DNA of 24,598 nucleotides from a virus. The notes under the pieces were generated by a model, which was not told the origin of the DNA, searched no databases, and worked only from the letters and a program-made list of their open reading frames with translations. The stretch spans positions 1 through 24,598 of IMG/VR virus record IMGVR_UViG_3300042400_000660; one strand, written 5' to 3'. Both the position numbers and the translations under genes were made by a program. Position 1 is the first letter of the stretch; each line of letters starts with the position of its first letter. This document shows, in pieces, positions 14,101 to 21,193 of the stretch.

Positions 14101-14986
14101 TTGCCCGGCCAATCGCGAGGCCACCTTTGATGTTGCCACTAGCGAACGCGGCTATTTGCGCGGCCATGCCGCCGATCTCGGTACCGACCCCGCGGAACAC
14201 AAACGCAACATTGCCGAAGAGGACTGCGATCGCCTTTCCGATTTCCAAAAGCGGACTGAAGGACTGACCCAGAGACGTGGATTTATCCTGCGCCTTCAGC
14301 ATTTCGTCCGCCAGGGCGTTCAGCAAGGGCAGCAATGGGCCGATCATGCGCGTCGCGAACCCGCCAGTGCCACCAAGCAGCACCAGTTTGTCGTTGAACG
14401 CATCGGCTTCGTCAGTCATCTGTTTTGTCACGCCTGATAGACGTGTGCCAACTTCGACGAGCTCGCCGATCTTGGCACCGCCTTCCGCTAGTAGCGGCGC
14501 GGCACCCATCCACGACTTGCCGAGGGCTTCGGCCATGACAGCGGCCCGCTGCTGTGGATCTTTCAGGTTTACAAAAACGTCGCTGAGCTGTTTGAAGGCT
14601 TCAAGCGGTTCTTTTGCCGTGATGCCCAACGCCCTGAATCGTTCGCCGTCTTTGCCAATATTCACCGAGAGTTTGTTCATCGCGCCGGCGATTGAGTTGA
14701 GATCACCCCCGGTCTGCTTTGCGGCAACACCCAGCCCCGCCAGCTGCTCCACGCTGATTCCTGTGGCCAGGCTCAGGTCGCGGATAGCGTCCATGGCATC
14801 AATCGCGCTCTTGGCGAGCGCCGTTAGACCTGCCACGCTGATGCCGGCCAGCGCGGCCTTGGCCAGCGCGGCATAACGCTCGATCGACTGCGCGGCATCA
14901 CCGACGATGCGCTTGGCATCGTTCATGTCCTTTTGCAGGCGAGCCATGTTCGCGAGCATTTCGATTTCGAGTGTGCCGACTTTCAT
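11171..14986 (-). CDS. Tail length tape measure protein
   Basis: At 1271 aa this is the second longest gene. It begins VGTLEIEMLANMARLQKDMN, the common start of lambda gpH/phage tape-measure proteins. An alpha-helical region with YAALAKAALAGISVAGLTA follows, and then the conserved block DLSLATGISVEQLAGLGVAA (about 90-110). The centre has a Gly/Ala/Leu-rich hydrophobic stretch (about 555-665), as expected for a segment that enters the host membrane. The C-terminal half is helical, with many Gln and coiled-coil signatures. At roughly 0.15 nm per residue the tail would be about 190 nm unless the protein is processed. Its start overlaps the end of the chaperone gene by 4 nt, and its end overlaps the tail-tip gene. 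Confidence 0.93.
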   Translation of the reverse strand: MKVGTLEIEMLANMARLQKDMNDAKRIVGDAAQSIERYAALAKAALAGISVAGLTALAKSAIDAMDAIRDLSLATGISVEQLAGLGVAAKQTGGDLNSIAGAMNKLSVNIGKDGERFRALGITAKEPLEAFKQLSDVFVNLKDPQQRAAVMAEALGKSWMGAAPLLAEGGAKIGELVEVGTRLSGVTKQMTDEADAFNDKLVLLGGTGGFATRMIGPLLPLLNALADEMLKAQDKSTSLGQSFSPLLEIGKAIAVLFGNVAFVFRGVGTEIGGMAAQIAAFASGNIKGGLAIGRAMKEDAEKARASFDGWEKSIMSIGAASTAAIAPVKGLSQEQQRASQAAAAAAATFLGAQKAGTDEITKLLAKINGKESGLDPSFYDDLQKLFGAYKGGKLTLEQYRDVVEKLTNQQPFVKAGLEAEAKALEHLNKLRAEAQQQEVDAIDARNSMIDGMTGGNAMLQAEIAEMLGAKNAQRELTLAREEALAIRLALTDEDEASVIALYAQKRALLEQKDAVQQSRSAFSSWYDIIDGGFKAALQGAKSFGDYLKNGLKNALYQLIARPFVIQLAATLTGSSASTVASALGGNGGGIGSLLGGLGSLSGIGGSLAGGLTSIGLGGAGQFVGGLTGAISGPGLTGAAGAGSSAAGMLSAAGPYIAAALAAYQLFQTFRDKGENPRYRLGFGSAAQGYASDSIFGMQGFQYAQGNDAANQGFRNFQRGLGGLDTQIGGLLTPAQIAAAAGRLNGVTGREFSFPKGDPTASEQLSKEFLQIKYSAVFADLNSGISDAIKNFAGNSEELIKYIGEQVTAYQQLQTMLKEIDNTIAGLSNNGVEALTRTLQSLADNVTTAQEALADARELNDPTKEVAAQKALMDAILNRYNTESKLIQDLADQLASIQSGAFDFGQQMAQRISSVGGDLMRFQDVPGMSKIGRLVNSQTQSQLGRIATLQGQIGGESDPSRRLGLINSALSVVDQYVSTGQAEIRARYEALSRGQQDSVRLQQDALAKRIQGLQTELDLVSQMQGIADSARAAIKAISFSGQNPGSAFARYGMQGDDIAALQNTFRNTTGNQRAGAANSLIQAIQGRLASAGDLYQRPSDEYLKAYNEAMVALSEVQGAAQSDAERALELQSSIEALTLESNGLTQNLIDYTELMNDALDQFNAQALGFYTDLGQQGTDTYALLEATGQAQLDVATRGLTVAEAQRGLLTEIRNLLSSINDGSGTATIGNGRKPAIDGGTLILRIDGRDIEGVIVDTVRSNRRVINEALSQT

Positions 14987-15477
14987 CGCTTTGGCCTTGT
15001 ATCAATGAGTGTATCGAGCGCGTTGCCCAGCCTATTGGCCACAGCGTCACGGACTTCGTCTGTCAGGGGCGTGTAGGCCGGTGATGGGCAATCGGGTTGC
15101 TCTGACTTTCTGGCTTGTGCCAGGTATTCGCCGGATAAGCGGCGCAGCATCTTGCTTTCCCACGGGGCGAGCTGAATGCCGATTTGGTCTTGCCATGCGG
15201 CAAGGTCTGGCCAGGTAATGGGCACCATGCCCATGCCGGCCACACTGCCGGGGCCGGCATCCATCAGGTACTCAACCAGGTAGAGCCCGCCGAAGACTTC
15301 CGGTAGATCGGGCTGCTCGCCTTTGTTGAGCATTTCCTGAATACGAGTAGTGGGCTCCGGGGTGTTGCTTTTTTTGTGGCTGAGATTGCGGTGCTCTTCG
15401 GTGGGGTTCACTGGCGCGGTTTGTAGCCACGCCAGCACCCGCACATACCGCTTTAGGTCTTCGAAGAGCGCTTCGTA
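14983..15477 (-). CDS. Tail assembly chaperone, frameshifted T-part of the G/GT pair
   Basis: The frame is open from the slippery site to 14983 and adds 164 residues after the zero-frame part, giving a fusion of about 294 aa. It begins YEALFEDLKRYVRVLAWLQ and contains VFGGLYLVEYLMDAGPGS, as in the T halves of lambda-like chaperones. A GTG at 15444 could allow independent initiation, but no convincing ribosome-binding site precedes it. As in lambda, the fusion would link the tape measure to tail tube subunits during tail assembly and be absent from the virion. It lies directly upstream of the tape measure, the standard position. Confidence 0.8.
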   Translation of the reverse strand, partial: YEALFEDLKRYVRVLAWLQTAPVNPTEEHRNLSHKKSNTPEPTTRIQEMLNKGEQPDLPEVFGGLYLVEYLMDAGPGSVAGMGMVPITWPDLAAWQDQIGIQLAPWESKMLRRLSGEYLAQARKSEQPDCPSPAYTPLTDEVRDAVANRLGNALDTLIDTRPKR

Positions 15478-15866
15478 AAATTTGCCCAGTCACCGAGGTT
15501 TTCACGCACCTGGTCGGCGATGAAGCCAATGCTGCGATCCAAGTACACGGCCTTGAACAGCTCCTCGCCCTGCAAATCATCGTAGGCGATGTTGGTGAAA
15601 CTCTTGGTTACATCCTTCAAGAATTCGGCGCGCTCTTCGGTGATTTCTTCGGCTGTTTGTTTTGCCTTCCCCTTGGCTTTCAGCTTGTTGAGCATGCGGT
15701 TGTTTTCCGCTGCCTGTGCCTTTGCGTATTGCTTGGTGCCAGGCCCGTAGATTTCCACTTTGCAACGCAAGGCGCCTTCATCGTCCGCGAACATGGGTTC
15801 GTTGGAAGCATCAAGCAGCTCGATGGTGGTGGTGGGCTCAACGGCGAATTTGCGAATGTCTTTCAT
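15453..15866 (-). CDS. Tail assembly chaperone, G-part
   Basis: This 137-aa, helix-rich, Lys/Glu/Ala-rich protein has AAGGAA upstream of its ATG. The segment GFIADQVRENLGDWANF near its end runs into the slippery heptamer. Zero-frame reading ends after 7 more residues (TKRSSKT); a -1 shift continues into the T part. Size, location between the tail tube module and the tape measure, and the frameshift signal together identify it as the gpG equivalent, although sequence similarity in this family is weak. A terminator at 15893-15922 precedes it. Confidence 0.8.
   Translation of the reverse strand: MKDIRKFAVEPTTTIELLDASNEPMFADDEGALRCKVEIYGPGTKQYAKAQAAENNRMLNKLKAKGKAKQTAEEITEERAEFLKDVTKSFTNIAYDDLQGEELFKAVYLDRSIGFIADQVRENLGDWANFTKRSSKT
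15477..15483 (-). promoter_or_regulatory. Programmed -1 ribosomal frameshift site (A AAT TTT)
   Basis: On the - strand the zero-frame codons read GCA AAT TTT ACG, so the heptamer A-AAT-TTT fits the X-XXY-YYZ rule exactly. The -1 frame is open from here through the T-part to 14983, while the zero frame stops 24 nt later at 15453. This is the arrangement of lambda G/GT. Confidence 0.85.
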
Positions 15867-15892
15867 GATGTTGTTTCCTTCGTGTGGTGAAT

Positions 15893-15922
15893 AAAAAAGC
15901 CCCCGGTGATCAAGCCGGGGGC
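15893..15922 (-). terminator. Intrinsic terminator after the 169-aa structural gene
   Basis: On the - strand GCCCCCGG (8-bp perfect stem, 15899-15906 with 15915-15922), an 8-nt loop and then TTTTTTATT form a textbook rho-independent terminator. It lies between the 169-aa structural gene and the tail chaperone gene. Confidence 0.88.
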
Positions 15923-15999
15923 CGGGCTACGGTGCTACGTGAGCCACCAATCGTGGGCCGCGCAAGTGCGGCAGCGCGACTCGGCGGCGGCGGCGGTGT

Positions 16000-16509
16000 T
16001 TACGAACCGATAACGATGATGTCGTAAGTGACTGTGGAACCGGCACCGCTGTTGGCGATACGCAGCAAATCCGCTGTGGTAGCAACGGCCGCGTAGGCGG
16101 TGTTGTCTGGCGCGAACAACGCAAAGACTCCACCCGGGCGCACCGTGACGGTGTGTGTGGCCGCGCCGAACATGCTGAATACGCCGTTCGATGCCGCGCC
16201 GCCAACAATAACGTTGTTTACGTTCGCCGCATCCGCACGAACGATAAGGCCGCGGATCTTGGTGAAGTTCAACGCGGCACCAAAAGCATCCACCAAGGTG
16301 GCGCCGTTGAGGTCGAGATCTTCGTTGGCGCTCGCCGCCAGGGTGCGGGTGTCAGACCACACCAGCTGGCCTTGGTTGGCACCGGAGCCGGTGGCGAGAA
16401 CCATTTGAGCGTTGTAGTTGATCGGGGCCTGTTGTGATTGCAGGTCCAGATTGTCTGAGTAGGCGATATCCGCCAATACGCGCACTGACGCGCTGAGAAC
16501 ACGTGGCAT
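16000..16509 (-). CDS. Beta-rich virion structural protein, unknown
   Basis: The product has 169 aa, with AAGGAA upstream of the ATG at 16509. It is rich in Ala, Thr, Val and Asn with short alternating strands (HTVTVRPGGVFALFAPDN; LLRIANSGAGSTVTYDIIVI), low in charge and without a signal or membrane segment. This suits a phage beta-sandwich structural or decoration protein. It shares a transcription unit with the tail tube gene: terminators lie just before the tube gene and just after this one, so it is probably also made in high copy. I cannot assign it to a named family; a second tail-tube-associated or decoration protein is the best guess. Confidence 0.6.
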   Translation of the reverse strand: MPRVLSASVRVLADIAYSDNLDLQSQQAPINYNAQMVLATGSGANQGQLVWSDTRTLAASANEDLDLNGATLVDAFGAALNFTKIRGLIVRADAANVNNVIVGGAASNGVFSMFGAATHTVTVRPGGVFALFAPDNTAYAAVATTADLLRIANSGAGSTVTYDIIVIGS

Positions 16510-16544
16510 GTTGAATTCCTTTCGTTAGAGGTGGATGCCGTGGA

Positions 16545-16997
16545 TTAGGTGCGAACGATGCCGACGCCAGCGCTGTTGCTGGTGAGTTCGAGCATGACGC
16601 TGGCTTGGGTGATGTTGTCCACCGAGCCGACGTTTGGCTTGAACTTCATGATCTGCGCTTGGAAGTAGTACTTGCGGCCAGACTGCAGCGTGATTTCAAA
16701 GCTGTAGTCGTTGTCCGAAACTGCGCCGGCTTCCAAGATCAACTGGCCAGCGTCGGCTTCGTCGAGTGCCATCATCAAATTGATCTGGCCCTCGTTGTAG
16801 CTGCCTTTTTTCTTGACGGTGGCGCGGGTGCCGATCGGATTGTGCGTGACGAGGTTGTACTCGCGGCCGAATTCGCCCAAATCGGTGATCTCACCCACTG
16901 CTGTCCAGCTGAGTGCGGCGTAGCCTGCCGCGTTGAATGTGCCGGGTTGCGCGGCGCTCACGCGGATGGTTGAGCCCGCTGATGTTCTAGATGCCAT
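16545..16997 (-). CDS. Major tail tube protein
   Basis: The 150-aa protein has the order typical of lambda gpV-type tube subunits: a short N-terminal arm, then WTAVGEITDLGEFGREYNLV (about 31-50), VKKKGSYNEGQINLMMALDE, and an EITLQSGRKYYFQAQIMKFK strand pair near the end. It would polymerise as rings around the tape measure. AGGAAA precedes the ATG. The strong intrinsic terminator at 17025-17055 lies upstream in the direction of transcription, so an own promoter or antitermination is needed for high expression. Confidence 0.85.
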   Translation of the reverse strand: MASRTSAGSTIRVSAAQPGTFNAAGYAALSWTAVGEITDLGEFGREYNLVTHNPIGTRATVKKKGSYNEGQINLMMALDEADAGQLILEAGAVSDNDYSFEITLQSGRKYYFQAQIMKFKPNVGSVDNITQASVMLELTSNSAGVGIVRT

Positions 16998-17024
16998 GTG
17001 CTTTCCTTTCGTTTAAAAATAAAA

Positions 17025-17055
17025 AGCCCGCAGGCGTTAGCTCAGCGGGCGGGCT
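17025..17055 (-). terminator. Intrinsic terminator upstream of the tail tube gene
   Basis: On the - strand AGCCCGC pairs with GCGGGCT (17049-17055 with 17025-17031) and is followed by TTTTATTTTTAAAC. It lies between the stop of the tail terminator gene (17090) and the start of the tail tube gene (16997). Confidence 0.8.
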
Positions 17056-17089
17056 ATTTGCGACGCTTTTTACACGCCGGCAAAACCGG

Positions 17090-17500
17090 TTACAGGTCTT
17101 CGAGGTAGGCGACTCGAAAGTCCTGTGTTTGCATAAAGACCGATGGATCGGCGCGGGAAAACTCCGGGCCTTGGCCATCAGTGTGGATGGTGACGTTTTG
17201 CCGACCGGCGAGTGGGCCGATGCGGTTGCGAAGCGCCTTGCGCAATGCGGCAAGGATGGTGCGCACTTCGCCACGCGTGCCGGCCACGACTGAGGCCTGC
17301 ACGCGGTCCGTGCGGTGCGCGGTGCCGTGCGGTTGAGCGGCGAGGATGTTGCGATCGATGCTGCTCACCAACAAAAAACTAATCGCGGGCAGCGGCGTAT
17401 TGCTCGGCAACTCATCACCCATGATGCGCGTGACTGGCACCAACTTGGTCAGCGCCATGTTTTCTTTGGCCAAACGCGCCAGGATCACCACGCCACTCAT
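17090..17500 (-). CDS. Tail terminator / tail completion protein (gpU-like)
   Basis: This 136-aa protein follows the HK97 gp10-like gene with an ATGA overlap and is the last gene before the tail tube. Position, size and content (PLPAISFLLVSSIDRNI, VQASVVAGTRGEVRTILAAL and a final VFMQTQDFRVAYLEDL strand) match the DUF3168/gpU-type proteins. These cap the tail tube and join it to the head. Sequence conservation in this group is low, so synteny carries part of the call. Confidence 0.7.
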   Translation of the reverse strand: MSGVVILARLAKENMALTKLVPVTRIMGDELPSNTPLPAISFLLVSSIDRNILAAQPHGTAHRTDRVQASVVAGTRGEVRTILAALRKALRNRIGPLAGRQNVTIHTDGQGPEFSRADPSVFMQTQDFRVAYLEDL

Positions 17501-18000
17501 GCTGCACCCACTTCAACATCACCGGCACCTTCGATGCCAGCCTTGGTCAGACGGGCTTTGATGTAGTTGCCGACGGCGATCACGGCGTCTTGCTGCCGGT
17601 TATCCATCGCCGGCCGCATGAATGGTTTTGCACGCGCGCCCGGGTGTTCAATCACTTCGGCAAACAGCCCTGCAAAAAACAGTGAGCGGGCATTCTTTGG
17701 TTTGATCCAATGCGCAGCGGTACCGTGCTCGATCCAATTGGCGATGTAGCCGTGTTTGCCCGCCGTTTTGATTGTGGCGGTGACTACGCCTTTGCGTGAA
17801 CGGGTGGTGACCTTGATGCCTTTGACCAGCTCGCCAGTCTCGACGCTGCCGTTGGTTTGCAGATTGCGCTGCGCATCGATGCGGATGGGTTTGGCACCCG
17901 CCCGCAATGCACCGCGCATGATGTTGGCTTCCATCTTTGCGGGGAGCTGGTCGAGAAAGGCTTGCAACTCACGCAGCCCCTTGACGTTGACTTCGCTCAT
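17497..18000 (-). CDS. HK97 gp10-like head-tail joining protein
   Basis: The protein has 167 aa from the ATG at 18000, which overlaps the stop of the head-closure gene (ATGA). The frame stays open upstream to 18264, but that extension overlaps the preceding gene and is not credible. The start VNVKGLRELQAFLDQLPAKM is the characteristic beginning of the HK97 gp10 family. ALRAGAKPIRIDAQ and, near the end, ARAKPFMRPAMDN also fit. It acts at the neck between connector and tail. Confidence 0.88.
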   Translation of the reverse strand: MSEVNVKGLRELQAFLDQLPAKMEANIMRGALRAGAKPIRIDAQRNLQTNGSVETGELVKGIKVTTRSRKGVVTATIKTAGKHGYIANWIEHGTAAHWIKPKNARSLFFAGLFAEVIEHPGARAKPFMRPAMDNRQQDAVIAVGNYIKARLTKAGIEGAGDVEVGAA

Positions 18001-18350
18001 ACCCGGCTCCCTTGCATGGTGTAGCTTTCCACCATCAGCTCGATACCTTCGTTGCGGCCGAGAATTGCGGGCCCCGACACAATCCGCCTCTCGATGCCGC
18101 CACGCTCCAACAAGATGACGCGCATATCCGCCGTAATGCCGGGAATGTAGCGAAACCGCACCCGCGTGGGCTGGTAGCCAACACGGATCGTGTTTTCGAC
18201 GTTTTCCGCATTGGTCGGCAGCACGTCTTTGATGCTGGCAGGTACGGTCACAAACTCCGCCCACACGGTCACCAAGGCTTCGGTGAGCGGATCGGTGGCG
18301 GAGGTTGCGGACTCGATCCGCACCATTTCGTTAAGTGGGCCGAGATCCAT
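17997..18350 (-). CDS. Head closure / head-tail adaptor protein
   Basis: This 117-aa beta-barrel-type protein starts MDLGPLNEMVRIES and contains VWAEFVTVPASIKDV, TIRVGYQPTRVRFRYIPGIT and a GGIERRIVSGPAI strand pair, the common form of SPP1 gp16/HK97 gp9-like head-tail adaptors. These seal the portal channel after DNA packaging. It abuts the connector gene upstream and overlaps the gp10-like gene downstream. Confidence 0.85.
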   Translation of the reverse strand: MDLGPLNEMVRIESATSATDPLTEALVTVWAEFVTVPASIKDVLPTNAENVENTIRVGYQPTRVRFRYIPGITADMRVILLERGGIERRIVSGPAILGRNEGIELMVESYTMQGSRV

Positions 18351-18937
18351 CAGAACCCCAACACGCGATATTTGGCCAAGAGGTGCTTTGCGGCCAATGG
18401 AACGGTTTCGAGCTTTTGTGCAGACGTCTCTGAGCGGTTGTCATACAAATGCGCTGTGACCATCGCCACGGCGGTCTTGACGTCTGCCGCCACCAAGTTC
18501 GATGCAAAGCCGGCGACATACCGCACCTTGACAGCGTTTGCCTGGCTGCGCGTGCCGGGCCAATCGGTACCGACGGCTGGGACCAGCCAATGCTCGTGCG
18601 AATAATCATCGAGCGCGTAGGTGTTGCTGTTGGCGGTGATTTCGGTACCGGCCTCGTTGAAGTACTTCAACGTGACGATGCTGGTGACTGGCCCACGCGG
18701 CAACAGAATCGCACCTTCCGGAAACGCATCAAGCGACAGCTCGAGTGTTTTGGGGCAGAAGCTGCGGGCGGTGTAGCCCTCCACCCACTCACGCGCGGCG
18801 GCCTGTAGCTCCATCAGCAGGGCATCATCCGGGTGCGCAGGGGTCGGTGTGCCGTAAGCGGTGACGCGGCAACGGGTGCGCAACGATGCCAGGGGAATCA
18901 GCTCATCGGCGACGTCGGTGATGATTTTGATTCCCAC
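18350..18937 (-). CDS. Head-tail connector protein (gp6-like / phiE125 gp8 family)
   Basis: The start is the GTG at 18937, preceded by GAGGT about 6 nt upstream, giving 195 aa. The frame is open to 19075, but this would run into the end of the upstream gene and adds only basic, non-conserved sequence. Conserved features are LMELQAAAREWVEGYTARSF (helical, about 40-60) and PRGPVTSIVTLKYFNEAG (about 75-92). VKVRYVAGFASNLVAADVKT and a final helix with NRSETSAQKLETVPL also fit. It attaches under the portal as a ring of connectors. Confidence 0.87.
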   Translation of the reverse strand: MGIKIITDVADELIPLASLRTRCRVTAYGTPTPAHPDDALLMELQAAAREWVEGYTARSFCPKTLELSLDAFPEGAILLPRGPVTSIVTLKYFNEAGTEITANSNTYALDDYSHEHWLVPAVGTDWPGTRSQANAVKVRYVAGFASNLVAADVKTAVAMVTAHLYDNRSETSAQKLETVPLAAKHLLAKYRVLGF

Positions 18938-18992
18938 AATTACCTCGACTTGGTTTGGATGTTTACCCGGACTGTGAAACGCGTGCGCCGTG

Positions 18993-19214
18993 TTACTTCT
19001 TTTTACGCGTTGCTTTTGGCTTTTCGGCAGCAGCCGGCGCAGCACCTGCGTACTCGGCAGCAGCCGGCGCCGCACCTACGTACTCGGCACAGCCAGCATC
19101 TTCCACAAAGTGCTTTGCCATTTCTGCTGATACACGCGCAACATCGCCGCTGCTGAAATTGCCAAAAACGGCGTTGCAACCGGTGGAGCTGAATTTGATT
19201 TCGCGTTGAGACAT
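18993..19214 (-). CDS. Small head-module protein with Ala/Pro repeat tail
   Basis: The product has 73 aa, with AGGAG upstream of the ATG at 19214. Residues 1-42 include FSSGDVARVSAEMAKHFVED, a pattern seen in small unnamed proteins between capsid and connector genes of many phages. Residues 43-65 are two near-identical units, AEYVGAAPAA and AEYAGAAPAA, encoded by a DNA tandem repeat, and the end is basic (KPKATRKKK). A helper in head maturation or DNA packaging is possible from position. The function is not known. Confidence 0.65.
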   Translation of the reverse strand: MSQREIKFSSTGCNAVFGNFSSGDVARVSAEMAKHFVEDAGCAEYVGAAPAAAEYAGAAPAAAEKPKATRKKK

Positions 19215-19236
19215 GGTTTCTCCTGGTTAACAAAAA

Positions 19237-19260
19237 GGGAGTGCATTTGTGTGCACTCCC
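19237..19260 (-). terminator. Intrinsic terminator after the major capsid gene
   Basis: GGGAGTGCA (19237-19245) pairs perfectly with TGCACTCCC (19252-19260), and on the - strand it is followed by TTTTTG. It lies 29 nt after the stop codon of the capsid gene. Confidence 0.88.
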
Positions 19261-19288
19261 GTTTCTGTTTGCTGCAGTGTTTCGTTGA

Positions 19289-20461
19289 TTACGCTGGTGT
19301 CAGGTCGCCGTAACGAACCGCTGCCGGACGCTCTACCGCCAACATCGCACGGCGCTCTGCACGCACGGTGATGAGGTTGCGCTGGAAGTTGTCGGTGTCA
19401 GAATCGGACAGCTCGACCACCACTTCGTCGCGTTTGTAGAACGTGGCGGCTTGTGCCAGGTTGGCCACCATCACGTTATCCGCTGTGACGGCGTTGGATG
19501 CCACCACTGGCAGGCCAAACAACGAGGCGGCGACATCCATACCAGGATCCCCCAAGATGTAACGGCCCGTGGTGTCTTTTGCCAAGCGCATGGTCCAGAA
19601 ATCGCCGGGGTTCAAGACAATCACGTCTGCCGGGAAATCTGCCAGCGCGCAATCGCCGATGATCTTGCCGATGAGGTCGAAGCGGTTTGTTGGTGACAAG
19701 CCGAGCGCGGTGAGTGACGCGGAGGTGTAACCGTGTGCGGTGAAGTTGCCGGCCTTGGTGAAGCCGGAGATGTTCGGCGCGGTGCCGTTGCCGTTGACGA
19801 TCTGGTTTTCAACACGCAGGTTGCAACCGTAGATCAAACGGAAATTGATGTACGCGGCAAGAGCCGGGTTGTCTTGTGCGAGCTGTTTGGAGATCTTCAA
19901 CCAGTGGGCGATTGTCGCGACCGGCTCAGTCACCAGCGTGGTGGTGACGGCGCTTTCTGCCTTGACGTTACCTTCAGTCGCCTCTGCCGCGGCGTTGGTG
20001 AAGGTGGCTTCACGAACATAATCGACAGCGTTGCTGGTGGTCGGCAATGTGGTGAGCAGCTGCTCCAACGTGAGTGCACGGAATGCAGCGCCAACGATGC
20101 TTGGCTTGCGGTCGGAGAAGGTGTTGCCGATGGGGTTAGTAACGGTGTTTTTTGCTTCAAACGCGACCTTGCCACGGCCGCCTGCTTTGACGAATGCGCT
20201 GTAGTTTTCAGACTTCACAAACTGCGCACCGACAGAGAGGTCTGTCTTGTCTTCGCTTGGCGCTGGGGTGGCTTTTTGCTCGACAGCCAAGAGGCGATCT
20301 GCCAGGGTGCGCTGTTCGACACCAAGTGCATCGATGGCGTTTTTGGTTTCGGTCGAGATTTTGCCGATGGCCGCGATTTCGGCTGAGGCTTTTTCGTCGT
20401 ACTTGGCCATCTTGCTTTCGATCTGGTCAAGCGACTTTTGGATAAGTTCGATGTTGCTCAT
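19289..20461 (-). CDS. Major capsid protein, HK97 family
   Basis: This 390-aa protein has AGGAG 7 nt before its ATG. An N-terminal scaffolding-like delta domain of about 100 residues is helical (IELIQKSLDQIESKMAKYDE) and probably removed by the protease encoded upstream. The mature part shows the HK97 plan: an N-arm near FSDRKPSIVGAAFRALTL, an E-loop region around NAAAEATEGNVKAESAVTTT, then the P-domain spine helix. AHWLKISKQLAQDNPALAAY and the C-terminal A-domain strands are typical of the family. It lies after the portal and protease in the standard order and is followed by a strong terminator. Confidence 0.95.
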   Translation of the reverse strand: MSNIELIQKSLDQIESKMAKYDEKASAEIAAIGKISTETKNAIDALGVEQRTLADRLLAVEQKATPAPSEDKTDLSVGAQFVKSENYSAFVKAGGRGKVAFEAKNTVTNPIGNTFSDRKPSIVGAAFRALTLEQLLTTLPTTSNAVDYVREATFTNAAAEATEGNVKAESAVTTTLVTEPVATIAHWLKISKQLAQDNPALAAYINFRLIYGCNLRVENQIVNGNGTAPNISGFTKAGNFTAHGYTSASLTALGLSPTNRFDLIGKIIGDCALADFPADVIVLNPGDFWTMRLAKDTTGRYILGDPGMDVAASLFGLPVVASNAVTADNVMVANLAQAATFYKRDEVVVELSDSDTDNFQRNLITVRAERRAMLAVERPAAVRYGDLTPA

Positions 20462-20503
20462 TGTGACTCCTAAATGATGGGATGGTGTTTGGTTAAAGTT
20501 CCG

Positions 20504-21193
20504 CTATGCGGCGAGGCGGGCGATACGATCTGCCAGCGCTTTTAGTTCTGCATCAGGATCCTGCCCAGCGTCCCGCTTGGCAAAGACGTCTTTTGCGCGG
20601 GCAGTGAGCGCCTGTACTGCCCCTTTCGAGAGACCACCTACGTCCCGCAGGAATCGCTCGTACTCTCTGACGGTATCGATCTCGGCAATTTCTGCGACGA
20701 TCTCTTCCGAAAATGTTTGAAACTTGACGCTGCCGGCGTCTACACGCGCAGCGGCATCTGCTGGAAATACAACCGGCGAGACTTCAACTAGATTGGCCCA
20801 GCGGCGAATGACGCGGTGGCCATCTTCAGTTTCGTCGTAGTCGCCCTTTTTCAGGAACCCGCCGATCGAGAGGCCATCAATGGTGCCGTGCTGCATGGCG
20901 GCGCGGACGTCGCTGGCACGCGATAGGTTCGGCGTAAATTCGCCTTCGACAAACAAGCCGTGATCGTCTTCTTTGGCGACGGTCCACTTGCCGATCGGCA
21001 TATCCCAGCTGTGGTCATAAAACATCTTGGGCTTGCCATTGCTGCGCAGCGTGGATTCAAACGCCCCCTTGATGATGGTGTCGCCGTAGCTATCGACGCC
21101 ACCGAAGACGCTGGCATACCCGGCAAAGGTGCCTTTGGCGCCATCGACCTTCAGTTGCACATCATTGAGCGAGATTGTTTTGCGAAGTAGCAT
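20504..21193 (-). CDS. Prohead maturation protease, HK97 (U35) family
   Basis: The 229-aa protein carries AGYASVFGGVDSYGDTIIKG (24-43). FYDHSWDMPIGKW (58-70) holds catalytic His61, and MQHGTIDGLSIGGF (100-113) holds catalytic Ser109. It would cleave the delta domain of the capsid protein and then itself. GGAGG lies about 6 nt before its ATG, inside the portal gene, which it overlaps by 32 nt. The C-terminal part (about 170-229) is a charged helix. Confidence 0.94.
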   Translation of the reverse strand: MLLRKTISLNDVQLKVDGAKGTFAGYASVFGGVDSYGDTIIKGAFESTLRSNGKPKMFYDHSWDMPIGKWTVAKEDDHGLFVEGEFTPNLSRASDVRAAMQHGTIDGLSIGGFLKKGDYDETEDGHRVIRRWANLVEVSPVVFPADAAARVDAGSVKFQTFSEEIVAEIAEIDTVREYERFLRDVGGLSKGAVQALTARAKDVFAKRDAGQDPDAELKALADRIARLAA

